Counted from the first letter of the stretch, positions 24,981 to 38,365 are shown. The stretch: 64,000 nucleotides of DNA from Dipteronia dyeriana (GCA_032871835.1 CM065299.1:93727152-93791151), one strand, 5' to 3'. Program-made: numbers and translations. The notes: generated by a model from the sequence alone, not told the origin.

Positions 24981-27280
24981 TATGGCAATCATGTTAAAAA
25001 TTTACTTCTCTGCTTTCGAGATTAGCACAAACTTAATAGCTTGAGTTTTAATAACACCAAAAATATGTTTGTCAAAATGATAAAAATAGACACCTGCTCA
25101 AGCTAGGTCAACTTTGACAAAATGAAAAAGCGAGTTGGATTGAGTCAACCCTTTCTCTTTGGTGGACTAAGTCAACTCGCTCAAGCTTCAAAAACTCAGT
25201 ATCTAGAATTGTTGCACCGGCTCAAGACATCGCCTCCGGCGCTGGAAGAGACGTTCCTCCATTTTATTTTGGTCGTGAAGGAGACGAAGCCTCCTCAATC
25301 TGTTCTCTTCGACAATTTCTACACTGGCGAACCCGACTTCATCCACCAAGTCAACAATTCGTTAGTCGTCGGAGTCACGCTTATGCTTTTTATGATCTTG
25401 TTCTTGCTCCACAACCGGGTATCAATCTTTGGCGATGACGACGATTCTAGCGATCAGTTTGACAATGGTTAATCTTCGGCAGAGATGATGATTCCGACAA
25501 TTAGTTTGACAATGGTCATCGTGGAAGAATGCTAGTCCTTCTCCGTCTTTGATGTCCGCCAATGGCCACCACGATAGTCGTCACCTTCCCTGTTTTTTTT
25601 TTTTATTATTCAAAGCGTGACTGTTTTATTTTTTGGTTTTTAGTTTTATTAAATGTAGGGGTAATATTGTCTTTTATTAAAATAGTGAGGATATTTTAGA
25701 TATTTCTGAAATAAAAATTCAGCTTTTGCTTTCAAAAGCAACCGCCTACCCAGCTTCTCAAACGATGATTAATGGATGAACAAATTGAAAAATAAGTTGC
25801 TTTTAGAAAGTTTACCAAATATCAATTTGCTTAAAACTTGAGAAATAAGTGATTATTTCTCAAGCAAAATCAACCCCAAAAATACCCTTAAAACACAATC
25901 ACACAAATAAGTCTCATGTTTTCTTTTTCAACATTTAGTTTTATGACAAGAAGAAAAGTAAAATACAAACAAATGTTGAAAGGTGTTTGACAAAAGCTTC
26001 AATGAAATTTGCAATAGAAAAAAAAAACACAGAGTCTGAGAATTTTTGTATTGTTATGAGATATTCATGAAGACAATCAACAACAACCGCTCAATATATA
26101 TATATACTATGAGGTCACATTTTTGGTTTGATTCTAACAAACTTTCCTGGAATCACGGATGACCCATCATGCTACCAAGACAGCTTTTCAAAAACAAAAT
26201 TTTGAACCCAAATTTTGTTAGTTAGACAAACAATCTCAACCCTTTCTTTTGTGCTACTTATGAGCTTTGATGCATGGTTGTGATGCATTCTTGTGTCTTA
26301 TTTATGACCTTAGATGTGGTGCGGAAGTACGGTTGTGATTTCTTGATCAAACCATCATTAGTTGCTTTAATAACCATAGGATCAAAATTTATACTATTTG
26401 TTGCAACTTTGTTCTCAATCATCTCTGACATACTAGCATTACTTGTATCCTTTACAAGTTTAGTGTTTTCGAAACTTATTTTGGTATTTTTGAGTCTTAT
26501 TTATTTTTTCAAGACTTATTTTGATGTTTTCGAGATTTATCAGATATTTTTATAACTTTTGAGATTTATTGGAAAAAAAAATTCCATATTTTTTTTCATC
26601 TTCTTCATATGCACAAACTTTGATTTCAATAATGCTGACCTATAGGCCTTCATGAGCATTATGTTCTATTTTGTCTTGTTATGGTAGGGACCATAACAGA
26701 TTCCAGATTTCCCGCTCATCCTTGTTGGCGTGGGATTTGGATCCCCTTCTCCCTCATCATATTTTATGTCTTCACCTAAATTAATGGTGACAAATAAAAC
26801 AACAGTTGAAAAAAAAATTCTTGTTACTCATCTATAAAGAGATAAAAAACACATATATAAAGATACAAGCATAAACTATTTTAGAAAGAGAAACTATTTG
26901 GGATCTAATTACATCAACTACAGGAAATCACTACAGAAAATTACATGAAAATCATCAATTATGTATAATATGGAAACTCTATTAATTTATCATATAATTA
27001 ACATAACTACACAAGATACACCAAATCTCCTATACTTAAGCATCACTCAAAACCCCTATACTCGAGCACCACTCACACCAACAAATAGTTTGGATTAATT
27101 CTATCATGGTGTAGTGTAAAAACATAAAAATTAATAGAAATAATCCATACTATTGATTTACAATATTAGACACATCGTAATATATTATGAATGTAACACA
27201 AAATGTGAGGAGATGATCCATATCCGTTGGTATACGAGAGGGCTTATTAAAGAATGAGTGATATTTTGGTGAATGTTTTT
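24981..27280. other. Unassigned sequence, one short unrecognised open frame
   Basis: Plus frame 25122-25472 (116 codons, with LSQLAQASKTQYLELLHRLK and a hydrophobic stretch VVGVTLMLFMILFLL) is GC-richer than its surroundings. The copy B equivalent (about 57700-58060) is frameshifted, so it is probably decayed. The plus frame 26274-26555 is AT-rich and hydrophobic and I do not believe it is a gene. The rest has nothing recognisable. Confidence 0.35.
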
Positions 27281-27499
27281 CCACACACATTTTATTGATT
27301 ATTGAAAGAATATATATAATACAGTAGGTAGATATCATGTACAATTGAAAGTCCAAAAGAGTAAAGAAAATAAATTAAGCACAAACTATCGAGTCCTAAT
27401 TTGATATGTACAGAATAATCCGATATGTACAGAGATTTGTTCCAACTGATCCTAATTTGATATGTACATAGATTTGTTCCAATTGAAGTACTACATCCA

Positions 27500-29000
27500 A
27501 TATGCCCCTCACGATAGGCCACGACAAGAGAGGCCAATCTTGGACTTAATTGTCTGAAAGTTGGAACGTGGAAGCGGATTTGTGAGTTCATCCGCAAGCT
27601 GATCTTTGGAAGACACATAAGCCACTCTTAGCGAACTTGTCTGAACTTGGTCTCTGATGAAATGAAAGTTGATGGCAACATGTTTCATTCTAGAGTGAAA
27701 GATCAGATTGGAACGTAGGGAGATCCTGTTAGTGTAATGTCAAGATCCGTTAACAAAAAACACACCTAATTGAGTTCAGTAGCCGTAGACGTGACAGTAC
27801 GATACTCAGCCTCCGTCGATAAGTGTGCTATAGTGTGTTGTTTCTTCGAACTCTAAGAGATTGGATTTCGATCGAGATACATAATGTAGGCCCTGATGGA
27901 AGAGTAATCATCTTTATTTCCATTCCAATCTGTATCAGAGAAGGCATGAAGAGAGATCGAGGAATCACGATAGAGGAGAATGCCTTCTTCTAAGGTTCCG
28001 CATAAATACCTCAACACACGTTTGACAAGATCCCAGTGTTTATTTGATGGCTGGTGCATAAATTGTAACAGTTTATTGATCGCATAGGAGATTTCTGGAC
28101 GAGTGAGCGATATGTATTGAAGACAACCAACTACCATTCGATAAGTAGTGGGATCATCTAGCGGTGTTCCGGAGTGAAGGTTGATCGGAGGACTCATAGG
28201 CATCGGTGTTTGAACTGGTTTGGCACCTAACATGTTTGTGCGAGTAAGGAGGTTCATAATGTAATGCTAATGTGACAGTAAAATGCCATGTTTGTGTGGA
28301 ACCACTTCCACTCCAAGAAAGTAGAGAGGGTACCAAGGTCTTTCAGAGAGAATTTCCTAGCAAGAGTGGCAACAATTCATTCAACCTGAGCTACACTATT
28401 ACCTGTAAGAATGATATCATCAACATATATGAGAATATATATGAGTGTACCACAAATGTTAAGAACAAACAATGAAGTGTCAACGTATGAGTTTTTGAAC
28501 CTATATGCAATGAGAAATTGGCGTAACTCATGATACTGTGCACGCGTCGCCTGCTTGAGACCATATATGGCTTTACGAAGCTTACAAACATGCATTGGAT
28601 TGTCTGAGTCAATGAAGCCTGGAGGTTCTCCATGTAAACATCTTCAGTAAGGCGACCCTACAGGAAGGTATTGTTGATGTCCAGTTGACGTAGAGGCCAG
28701 CCATGACTGATGGCAATGATAATGACAAGTTTGAAGGTTGTGGGTTTGATAACTGGACTGAATGTTTCAAATTAGTCGACTACATATCTTTGATTGAATC
28801 CTTTTACAAATAGCCGAGCTTTGTACCTGTCAATTGTTCCATCAGATTTTTGTTTGATTCGAAAAATCCACTTGCAGCCAACAATATTGGTAGAAGTATC
28901 CAGCTGGACCAGCTCTCAAGTTTTATTTTTACTTGTGCATCACATTCTTCTGATTTTGCTTTTCGCCAATTGGGATCCTTCTAAGCTTGTGTTACCGTGG
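27500..29000 (-). pseudogene. Copia reverse transcriptase and RNase H
   Basis: The RT motif KLRKAIYGLKQATRAQYHEL and the polymerase box LIYVDDIILTGN lie at 28595-28377. The frame resumes at 28257-27853 with the connection (PMSPPINLHSGTPLDDPTTY, VVGCLQYISLTRPEISYAIN) and RNase H (DTDWNGNKDD). Frame breaks fall near 28270, 28630 and 27853, and about 45 bases present at 60282-60326 in copy B are missing near 27718. It is dead. Confidence 0.85.
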
Positions 29001-29232
29001 TAGGTTCAAAGTAAGCTAAGTGATGTATTTGAGTGTGAAGGTTGAGCTTTTTTACCGGTTTGTGGATATTGTTCTTAGCTCGAGTGACCATGTGGTGTTT
29101 GTTGGGTGATGTGGGAGCTGAAATTGTGTAAGGTGGTTGCTATGAAAGAGCTGACGGTATAGGTAAATCTGATTCCGATGTGGGATGAGTTACAGTTGGT
29201 GAACCAGTAACAGTGATGGTAGATGTATAATT

Positions 29233-30012
29233 TTATGGTGTGGCAGTTGCAGTTGGCAATGATTCCGGTGTGATAACGATAGCTGATGAGGGAACTTGAT
29301 GAGCTATGGTTTGTAGAGATGTAGAGAAGTCAATATGCAGTGGCAATTCAGGTGAGTGCACAACTGTGGAAGAAGTCGATGAATGGGAGGCCGAAGGACA
29401 CTGACTGAGGAATCTTATAATGAGGTTTGGAGGTACCCAAGAGGTTATAGTGTCAGAGGTTTGGCATTGTGATGTGGTAAGTAATGTTTGGTAGGGGAAG
29501 ACAGACTCAACAAACTGAACATTATGAGAGGCATACAGTCTGTTGTTAGATAGATCAAGGCACAGGTAAGCACTTTGTGACAACGAGTACCCAAGAAAGA
29601 CACAGGACGTAGAGCGAGGACTGAGTTTGTACGACGAATATGACCGAAGCCACGGGTAACACAAACACCCAAAGATCTTGAGTTTAGAGTAAATGGAAGT
29701 GCTTCCAAAAATCGTTTCATAGGATGACGAGAGTGAAATGGTTGGTGTGGGCATCCTATTGATCAAATAGACAACAGTGGTGAAAACGTTGGACCAGAAT
29801 TCTAAGGGTAGGGATAGATAGGTCATTAAGTTGAGACCAATCTTGACAATGTGTCGATGACGTCTTTCCGAGTACCCATTGTGCTCAGGGGTATGGGGAG
29901 GGGTTGTGAAATGGGAGATACCGTTTTCTGCTAGATAATCTTTGAGAGACATGTAATCCCTACCACTGTCAGAGTAAAAAGTGATAATTTTGTTTTTGAA
30001 ATATTTTTCCAC
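29233..30012 (-). pseudogene. Copia integrase, longest surviving frame (259 aa)
   Basis: The rve catalytic core appears as FYSDSGRDYMS and, 30 or so residues on, HTPEHNGYSERRHRHI containing the last acidic residue, followed by the C-terminal GKxxKLKIFGC-type region (IFGCLCYPWLRSY, FLGYSLSQSAY). The first part of the core is frameshifted. Copy B has lost the C-terminal half through a deletion between GGTAG repeats. Confidence 0.85.
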
Positions 30013-30211
30013 AATGGCTCTAAAGTGAATGAAGGTTTTTTTAACTTTTGATTTTTTTCTTTAAGGGATAAAACCGTATGTATTTGGTGAAGTGATCAAC
30101 AAATATTACATAGTACTTAAAGCCATCATGGAAAAAAATTGGTGAGGTCCAAACATAAGAAAATATAATTTCCAGAGGTAGAGAGGAGACAAGAGATGAA
30201 TTAGAAAAGGA

Positions 30212-30920
30212 TTACTTGTGACTTTTATTGCAATGACAACCACGACATGAAAACTCTTCTGACATAGAAGATGATAAATTTAAACTAAATTTGGAAATAA
30301 TATGCTTTAAAATCGGATAGGCCAAGTGACCTAATCTATGATGCCAATTAGATGACGTTGTGTTGATGCTAAAGAAGGCTATAATTGAGGAAGACTCGAA
30401 CTTGATAGTTGGCCATTCATAGATGCCATTCTTGGTTATGCCTTTCAAAAGAATTTCCCATGTCCGAAGATCCTTCACATGAAAACAAGATGATGAGAAC
30501 TTAATTGATACATTGTTAGTGGCACAAAACTATGAGATAGATATTAAGTTCTTTTTCATATCAGGTAAAAAGAGAACATTATTTAAAGTAAAGGTCTGAT
30601 GATGAGTGCAAAGAGATGTGGAACCAGTGTGCGCTATGGAGAGACCTGTGACATCACCTATCATGACATCGTCAGAACCGTTGTAAGATGCATGCAGAGA
30701 AAGGTTACTCAGGTCAGCAGTGACATGATGCGAGACACCACAATCAAGTAGTCATGCAGGATTGGAGGACGTGTTGGTAGTTAAGTGAGCTCGGGGTTGA
30801 CAATGTGGTGGTGAAGAGGCCGATGGTGTAACAAGATTTGATCTGGAGGATTGAATCGAAACCATCTGAAAGGAGGTGCATCGCTTGGCCGAGTGACCCT
30901 AAATGCCACACATCTGGCAG
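30212..30920 (-). pseudogene. Copia gag knuckle, protease and GAG-pre-integrase region
   Basis: The knuckle is interrupted by a TAG also present in copy B. At the protease active site copy A reads a stop in place of Trp and DCG in place of DSG, whereas copy B keeps WLLDSG. The GAG-pre-integrase box SNWHHRLGHLAYPILKHIIS and the Cys-rich end CRGCHCNKSHK (frame 30478-30212) are intact. Confidence 0.8.
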
Positions 30921-31439
30921 CGACCTAGGTATGAACGTGGTGAAGTTTGGATGCCATGGTATGGTGTGCCAACACTTTGGGGAGTTGGAGGCCGACTGGC
31001 GGTGTTGGGCAACAGGTGCCAGCAAGTGTTGCTTAATGACTGTTGTTGCCAGTTGTTGTTGGCAGATTGTGGGTGCCACTGGTTGGTGTTTGAGTCTGTT
31101 GTTATGGTCATGGTGATCTTGTATCAGAAGTGAGAAAGAAAGAAAATATCATCAAATCTAAAAGACTTATATCCTTCGCGAGGTTCCAAAGCTGTACTAA
31201 GAATTAGCAACTTAATTGACTACTCACTGAAACGATTATTTAATTCTTGTAATTGAGAATCAATTGTAATATAAAATAAATCTACCCGGTAATAACACTG
31301 CTTAATTGTATAATTTTCTTGTTGTTGGAGAGCTCAACCTCGTCTTGCAAAATAAAGGGCATTCATTTCTGGAACATCTATATTGTGTGCCTCACAAAAT
31401 GAACATACCTTAGCAAATAGTTTGTCACATCCCGTATCC

Positions 31440-33004
31440 CTTAATTAATGTATAAGTCTTTTAGTGGATGAAATAAGATGAATAACATTTAAAATGTCTT
31501 GAGATATTTGTTGTAAAGCTTGACAGAGTAGATTAATGATCTTTATTATATCATTCACCAAATGTAAGATAAAGACAAATTCAAATGAAGTCATTTCCTC
31601 ATAGGTTGTGTCAACTTCTCCTTTTTGAGAAAAAGTAGTTCCTTCATCAATCAATAGTGAGAACTCCAATGAGTATCACTAGCTCTCTGTAAAGTTCTAA
31701 TTTGGTGAAGTCCGGTCCCTCTCTTTAGCTCATCAATGGCAATTAAATGTGCAATCTCAGCAGCTTGAACATGTTTAAACTCATCATTACGCTTGCACGA
31801 AGCACTGACGATGTTAACAATAGAAGTTAACTTGGTAAAAAAAATGATAATTATGAATAATTTCTTTTGATGCTACAACTAGTGCCAATTGCAATTGGTG
31901 TGCAAACAATGAGTATAATAAGCGTACAGGCAATCATTTAAAATCAAAGCTTGTAGCCCATTCTACTCACCACGCATATTACTTGCACCATCATAGCATT
32001 GCCCTAAAATATTTTGGCTATCTAAATTGTGATTAGATAATATAAAATATATTGATTTTCTTAAAATCAATATTGTAGTGTCCGAGACATGAACAACACC
32101 AAAAAATCGCTCTCGTAGAATACCATCTTGGTCAACAAATCTCAAAACTATAGCCATTTGTTCCTTCTTTGACTCATCATAAGCTTCATCAACAATTATA
32201 CAGAACTTCACATCTCCAATTACCTTACAAATTTCATTATTTACTCTAGTTGTAAAAACTTGTAGAATCTTTTTTTGGATATCCGGTGATGTGTAACAGG
32301 CATTTTTAAGTGCCTTATCTAATACAAGTTCTCCATCTTCTCGTTGTTTAAGGCCAATAATTCTAATAATTCAAGAAAAATTTCATGATTGATTGAAGAT
32401 GAGCTCTCATTGTGACCTCTAAAAGCACAACCTTGAAATGTAAGCCATCGAAAAACTTCAATCGAGGCTTTGACTCTAAGCCTATTGTTTGCAATTTCTT
32501 GAGATTTGTACTTTTGAACCACTCTTTCTGTATGTTGAGACTGATTCATTAAATATGTAGATGCTCCCTTAGCAATCTTGTGAGGTGTCACATGATTTTT
32601 GTCTATTCCTACATGTGTTAAAAACGCACACCTTTTGTCATCCCTAACTTTTCTCCAACTATTAAATCCATCAATAGTGAAAGCAGTCGTTGCAAAGTGT
32701 TTAGTAGACTTACTAAAGAGAAAGCAATGTAAATAATAAGCAACATCTGTTGTAGGGGAATATTCTAACCATGTAGGAAATAACGTAAACCAAGAACTCT
32801 TGAAGCTACGTTTATAAGAATCTCGTCCAGATGTTTTATAATCATCAATAATAGGTTGGAATGGACCGGCTTTAATATAAGCTCGATGAATTTCATAACG
32901 TTCATTGATGAGAAAATCCCATATTTGTCGACATAATCCTGGGGATGGGGTGGAGTGTTGGCAAAAAGAAATTGCAATTCATCGTCGGAAGAAGATGTTG
33001 ACAA
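31440..33004 (-). pseudogene. hAT transposase, DUF4371/TTF-type, broken, copy A
   Basis: On the minus strand: an N-terminal part (33004-32765, PPHPQDYVDKYGIF), then TPHKIAKGASTYLMNQSQHT and FRWLTFQGCAFRGHNESSSS (32591-32319), the DDE-flanking region IIVDEAYDESKKEQM and LGQCYDGASNMRGE (32211-31963), and the helical region ALQQISQDILNVIHLISSTK (31669-31445). This matches plant zinc finger MYM-type 1-like/DUF4371 transposases. Several frameshifts separate the blocks, and the C-terminal dimerisation domain is lost at the join to the Copia element. It is dead. Confidence 0.8.
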
Positions 33005-33698
33005 AGAATTTACAGTTTGTGCTCTTTATCGAGAAAGCCCTCAAAAAAATTAAAACCCTGGAGACGGAGGAGGACATACGTGAGAGAAACACACGTTTCG
33101 TTCAAAATTTCAAAATGACTAGAAGTCTTAGATTTGAATGATTCCAACCAAAGAATTTTGTAAATAATGAAATTTATAAAAAATACAGTGTGTTGTTTTG
33201 CTTTGGTTTGGTGATTATATGTGGTGTCTGCTGTCTAGTTTATTATTTGTGTTAATTCCTCTCTATTTAGTCATTATATATACTAAATCACTGCTAGTGT
33301 AAAAAGTTGTTTAGGGGCATACTGGAAAAACCATTTGCAATATTACTATTATTGCCATGGCGCAGTCCGATAGCCCACAAAGGCTCAGTCCTTATAAAAT
33401 TAAAAATGGATCCACATAGGCCCACACTAAAACCAAAACCGGGTCTACGTAGTAGTCCGATAACATAGTTAATTAACAGCACAAATTATCAAATACATGT
33501 CAACTATAAATTTTAAAGTTTAGCGAATTCTTCTCGCTTGAATCATAATTTTTTTTCTCAAAATATTACAAATAACCGAGTAACGAAGAAAATGGAGAGC
33601 TGTCCACGGACAGCCAGGGTTTTTATCGATGAAAAGTGAAGAGATAGAGAGAATTCTGCAAGAACATTGGACAGGCAAAACGGTGATTAAAATGTTTA

Positions 33699-33742
<44 letters not shown>

Positions 33743-33857
33743 GTTGGAAATCCTGTGGAGATGGTGGTCTTGAAAATAAAAGGTCAAAATCAATGGTTTA
33801 AATATGAGTAATGCTCTATCATGTGAGTAATTAGTAATTTAATTGATTGAAAACTTA
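33005..33857. other. Intergenic, with a (TTA)n microsatellite at 33700-33742
   Basis: About 14 uninterrupted TTA/ATT units. A poly-Leu frame over it is an artefact. No gene seen in the rest. Confidence 0.7.
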
Positions 33858-34063
33858 GAACATCTGCGATATAAATATGTATTTGGAGAAAATTGGATGC
33901 CACATAATATATATTTAAAAAGTTAGAAAATCTCTCTTATCAAACTTTAATATGGAGATGATGTGATAAAAAAAAGTTAGAATTGAGTTTCTAATTCTAG
34001 TAACTCTCCAAGAAATGTTGATTAGGATTTCTCAAAAATATATTTTTTATATCGGAGGTGCTC
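33858..34063. mobile_element. Tourist-like MITE, TSD TTA
   Basis: The left end GAACATCTGCGATATAAA and the right end in reverse complement GAGCACCTCCGATATAAA match except at three bases. TTA flanks it at 33855-33857 and 34064-34066. It is 206 bp, AT-rich and non-coding. Confidence 0.75.
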
Positions 34064-34066
34064 TTA

Positions 34067-35484
34067 ATTGATTTTATATTTAAATTTTTTATAAGTGATT
34101 TCGTTGACTAAGTGATAAGGTATTTTGTTGTTATATAATTGGATCCAAAAACAATTACTTCTTTGACTCATGAGTTAACACTACTTATTGGAATTCGTTA
34201 TCCAAGTTGTGGAATAGAGATCGGAAGCTTGACAATTGCTGTATATATTCTAAAAATTTAGAATGATATAATGCATGTTGTCAATCGTTAATTATATGTA
34301 TAACTCTGCATGATGGAATTTTTAACAATCTCTTATTGGGTCATATATATATAACTTATAACTTTATAAATATGTATGACTTTATGAGTTCTAAAATTTT
34401 GCTATCACAATTTTAAGGTATATCTGAACAATCTCGTCTATTGATTATACTGATATAGGATCAAAACGGTTTTCGTCACATTTAGTGTGACTAAACCCAT
34501 CAATGGCCATGTATACCAACATAACCAAATGATATAGATCAATCATGGATGTGTAACATGAAAATTACATGTAATGTGATCTATAAATGTCTATTTCCAA
34601 CTGGTCATATTTTTTTCTTTAGTGAGATCAAAACTTAAATCAATATAACATAGTGAAATGAACTGAATATTTTATTACTGATCAGAAAAATATCCAAACA
34701 TATAAATGCATAAGTATGTGTTAACGCAATAAAATACAAAATGATACAAAATGATACAAACTCCTACTATAATATGATATCCTCACACAAAATAACACTC
34801 ATATGAGCAGTTTGTTTATGAAAGACTTTGGGTAGTAATCCCTTTATAAACGGATCCATTATCATGGAATTTTGACTCGTACGATTCGTGCGGTTCGTCA
34901 AAGGAGGTTTGACTCTGGCCCGTTACAATTGGATAACAGTGAATCTAACAATAAATCTAGCACGTGACTTCGAGTTTGATAGCACAATTTTCGATCTGTT
35001 GGGCCGAAATTGGGAAGAGAAATATTCTGGGTCTTGGCCCAATAACACTGCGGTTGAGTGAGACCCACATTGGAATTGGAATGCTAGAAGAAAGTACAGT
35101 CCAATTAATTTTTACAGATCTTAAGTACACATAATAAACTTTAAAAATAAAGAAGTCATATCAAAACTCACTTTTTAATGATTTGCTAAAAATGGAAGTT
35201 ATGTTACACAAATAGAAGTCAATAAACAACAAAAGGGGCATATTTGGAAATTCATGGGATGTATATCAGTATATACAAAAATGGTTGCACATTACAATTT
35301 TTTTTAGAGGTGGAGGTGGAAATATCACCGCTCTTCAACAAATATGTAATTACATTCACTTCACATATGGGCTGTTGTAGCTATTGCCAACATGGGCTGG
35401 GCCTTGTTGGGCCAAGGACAATCACTGAATGGGATCTCTTGTACTCTTATTTGGGCATTTATGACTTGGATCACACAATTAACT
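34067..35484. other. Intergenic sequence, no gene seen
   Basis: AT-rich with stops in all frames. The short plus frame 35244-35519 shows no recognised domain and runs into the MULE at 35494. Confidence 0.5.
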
Positions 35485-35493
35485 TATTTCCAA

Positions 35494-37000
35494 GAATAAA
35501 TTACACCAACCTCACTTGAGGTTTATTCTTTTACACACGAAACCAACTTTACCGTTAATTGACAACCACATTCTCTATGACTATTAAGCGTGAGAGTTGA
35601 TCGTTAAAAAATGATAAAAAACATAAATACCTTTGATTCACCATAAATCTAAAAAAACTAATTACCCTAAACTCCCCTTGAGCTTTGCTTTTTTATACAT
35701 AGAAACAACTTTATTGATAATTGACACTCACATTCCCAGTCGTTAGTCAAAGTTGGTCAAATTAAACTGTTTCCAATTTTAACTATCAAAACTAAGGATA
35801 ATTCAGTCATTTGAAACATTATATATATATAATTGAATATATTTTTTAAAACGAAGATTTTTTCAGGTGTGTTTAAATGAAGATTAAATGAAAAAAAAGG
35901 CGTTCTTAAAATTAAGATTTTTTTTTGGAAAGAAAAATATGATTAATTGAAAATTAAGAATTGAAAAAATGAATTTTTTTCATTAAAAAAGGGACGGTCC
36001 AATCTACTTTAAAAGAAATTCAATTTAAAAAAATCTTAATGCCTTTAACAGTTCACCGGTTCTACCAACAACACAAATCACAATCCCTTTCTAATTTGTT
36101 CGATCTCCTCTATGCGAGATTGAGTCAGTTTGCCAGTTCTACCAAGAACACAAATCACAATTCTTTCATAATTTGTTTTTATTTTATTTTTATTTATTAA
36201 AAAATAAAAAAAATAATTCAATTTCTTTGGGAATTTTTTTTCTTATTTATAAATAGATATTGAGCTTTTTAATTTTGTTTTGAACAAATTGCTCAAAATT
36301 AGGAAGGGATTATGATTTGTGTTGTTAGTGAAACTAGTGAACTAACTTCATTTTTGGAAGAAATCTGACTCAATCTCTCTTGGAGGAGATCGAACAAATT
36401 AGGATGAGATTGTGATTTGTGTTGTTGGTGGAATTGGTGAACTGTTAAATCATTAAGATATTTTTTATTATTTTTTTTTATTTGAATTTCTTTTAATTTA
36501 GATTGGACTGTCCGTTTTTAATGAAAAAATTCATTTTTAAAATTCTTAATTGTCTATTAATCTTATTTTTCTTTTCAAAAAAAAAATCTTAATTTTAAAA
36601 ATAGTTTCTTTTTTCACTTAATCTTCATTTTATAATACCTTAAAAAAATCTTCATTTTAATATATATATATATAATACTTCAAATGACCAAACTATCCTT
36701 AGTTTGATATTCAAAATTGGTTTACAGTTTAATTTGACTAACGACAAGGGAGGTGAGTGCCATTTATTAATAAAGTTGTTTTTATGTGTAAAAAAGCAAA
36801 CCTTAAGGGAGTTTGGTGTAATTATTTCTTTTAAAAAATTTATGAATCAAGAGTATTTCTATTTTTTATTATTTTTTTACGGTCAACTCTCACACTTAAC
36901 GGTCAAACCTTAACAGTAGGAGAGGTGAATGTCAGTTAACAGTAAAATTATTTCAGCATGTAAAAAAGTAAACCCCATAATAATTTGGTATAATTTGTTC
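35494..37000. mobile_element. Palindromic (foldback) MULE, 1.5 kb, TSD TATTTCCAA
   Basis: The ends GAATAAATTACACCAA and, in reverse complement, GAACAAATTATACCAA are followed by further matches (AGGTTTATTCTTTTACA against GGGTTTACTTTTTTACA). The inverted similarity continues inward: AAATCACAATCCCTTTCTAA near 36080 pairs with AGGAAGGGATTATGATTT near 36300. The two arms together fill almost the whole element. A perfect 9-bp duplication TATTTCCAA is at 35485-35493 and 37001-37009. There is no transposase. It is a Mutator-like non-autonomous element. Confidence 0.85.
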
Positions 37001-37009
37001 TATTTCCAA

Positions 37010-38365
37010 TCATTCAATATTTCTAGAATGTGTACTTCCAAATTTCTAGGATGACCTGATAATCAAGCTCTTAACAAGTTACTGCCATTACCGTTCGATG
37101 AGATTTGGTGATAAAAAGATATTGATTCAGTCAGATAATTTTCTCGGATCCGAATTGTTACAGTGAAAAAAAGCAAGCCACTGCACGATGGACTGATAGT
37201 AGTTTTGTAGTTGGTTGTTGTGGTTGGTAAGTTGGACAAGCTTGTAAACAATCTGGCTACTGTCTCCGATTACTTTTATGGGCAATTCACAATCACATAG
37301 TTGGGCCCCTCGTAGACTTTTTTTTTTGTGTGTTTTTGGGTGCCTTTGATAGAATCATTTCAAGACCAAATTTTCTTGGATCTATAGCTAGTAGCTGGTT
37401 TAACTTTCATTGTCACTTTTTTAAGAGAGAAAATCAAAAATTGCCATGGAAAATATTAAACTTTTGTTTATAACTACTTTTGAAATTTTATTTGTTAATA
37501 GTCACTTTTTTAAAAAAAAAATCAGTGTATGTCCGTAAATTATAAAAATACCCATGTATTTGATTTGTTCTTTAAAACTGAAAGCAAACTTGAAATCATG
37601 ACTAAAATCTGGAACCAAACTTGAAATCACGATTAGGAACTTGAAGCTTGAAATCTTGTTTTAAAAAATGAAATGTTGAAACTTGAAATCTTGCTTAAAT
37701 TCAAATGTTGAAACTTGAAATATTGACTAAATTGAGAGTTGAAACTTGAAATGTTCTGGGTTTTTAAGTTTTTCGTTTTCAAATTTTGAAACTTAAAATC
37801 TTACCTAAATTGAAATGTTGAAACTTGAAATCTTGACTAAATTGAAATGTTCAGGGTTTTTAGTATTTCGTTTTCTTTCATTTTTTCAGCAGATCCAATC
37901 GTCGGCGGAGGGGGAGCTCGACAGCGTTGCTGGACAGTCGTGAAGCCCAGGCGACGACACTCCGGCAAGCCGTCGACGACGTGTGAGAAAGAAAGGAAAG
38001 GAGAGAGAAAGAGAAGTGAGTGAAAGAGAGAGAGAAAGATGCGGGGAGAGAGAAGAGAGGTTGGGTGAGAGAGAAGAGGCCGGCGACGGTTCGCCGGCAC
38101 ACTGCCGACAGGAGAGAGAGATCAGGGAGAGAGAGAGAGGAAATGAGAGAGAGATCGGGGGGAGAGAGAGGAAAGGAGAGAGAAAAAAAGAAAGAGAAAA
38201 GATAGAGAAAATGTTTGGGGATTGTTTTTATATGGGGGCATTCAAGTAATTTCTCAAAAAAGTGGCTATTACCAAATAAATTTTCGTATGTGGCTAATAA
38301 CAAAATTTTCATAATATTTGTGATTATTTTTAACAATTTCCACTTTAATTAAACAATATTGAAAT
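37010..38365. other. Intergenic sequence with a GA-rich tract
   Basis: 37560-37860 contains repeated phrases of the type TTGAAACTTGAAATCTTG (about eight imperfect copies). 37980-38215 is purine-rich (GAGAGAGAAAG). Frames across it code low-complexity Arg/Glu or Leu/Ser. The GC-richer part at 37890-38100 may derive from a gene or 5' UTR but no family is recognisable. Confidence 0.5.

Larger units (their letters stand above)
27290..31120 (-). mobile_element. Ty1/Copia retrotransposon, 5'-truncated and decayed, copy A
   Basis: The minus strand encodes, 5' to 3': a gag zinc knuckle (CQMCGI, a TAG, then GHSAKRC; about 30915-30870), the protease region, GAG-pre-integrase with HHRLGH (about 30350), integrase, reverse transcriptase with YVDD (28427-28416) and RNase H. 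This is Copia order. On the plus strand 27290-27500 looks like a decayed 3' LTR (TATA-like TATATATATTC and AATAAA on the minus strand). The 5' LTR and N-terminal gag are missing, cut at about 31120 where DUF4371 hAT DNA begins. The same cut is in copy B. Confidence 0.85.

Noticed and set aside
26274..26555. Hydrophobic 93-aa membrane protein
   Set aside because: The frame is T-rich, and the copy at 58888 has an internal deletion that keeps no clear domain. It is better explained by base composition.
33629..33811. Membrane peptide with poly-Leu
   Set aside because: The Leu run is a (TTA)n microsatellite and the surrounding sequence is AT-rich without support.
37983..38249. Arg/Glu-rich ORFs on plus and Leu/Ser-rich ORFs on minus
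   Set aside because: They follow from a GA-rich tract; all frames are low complexity and no homologue is recognised.
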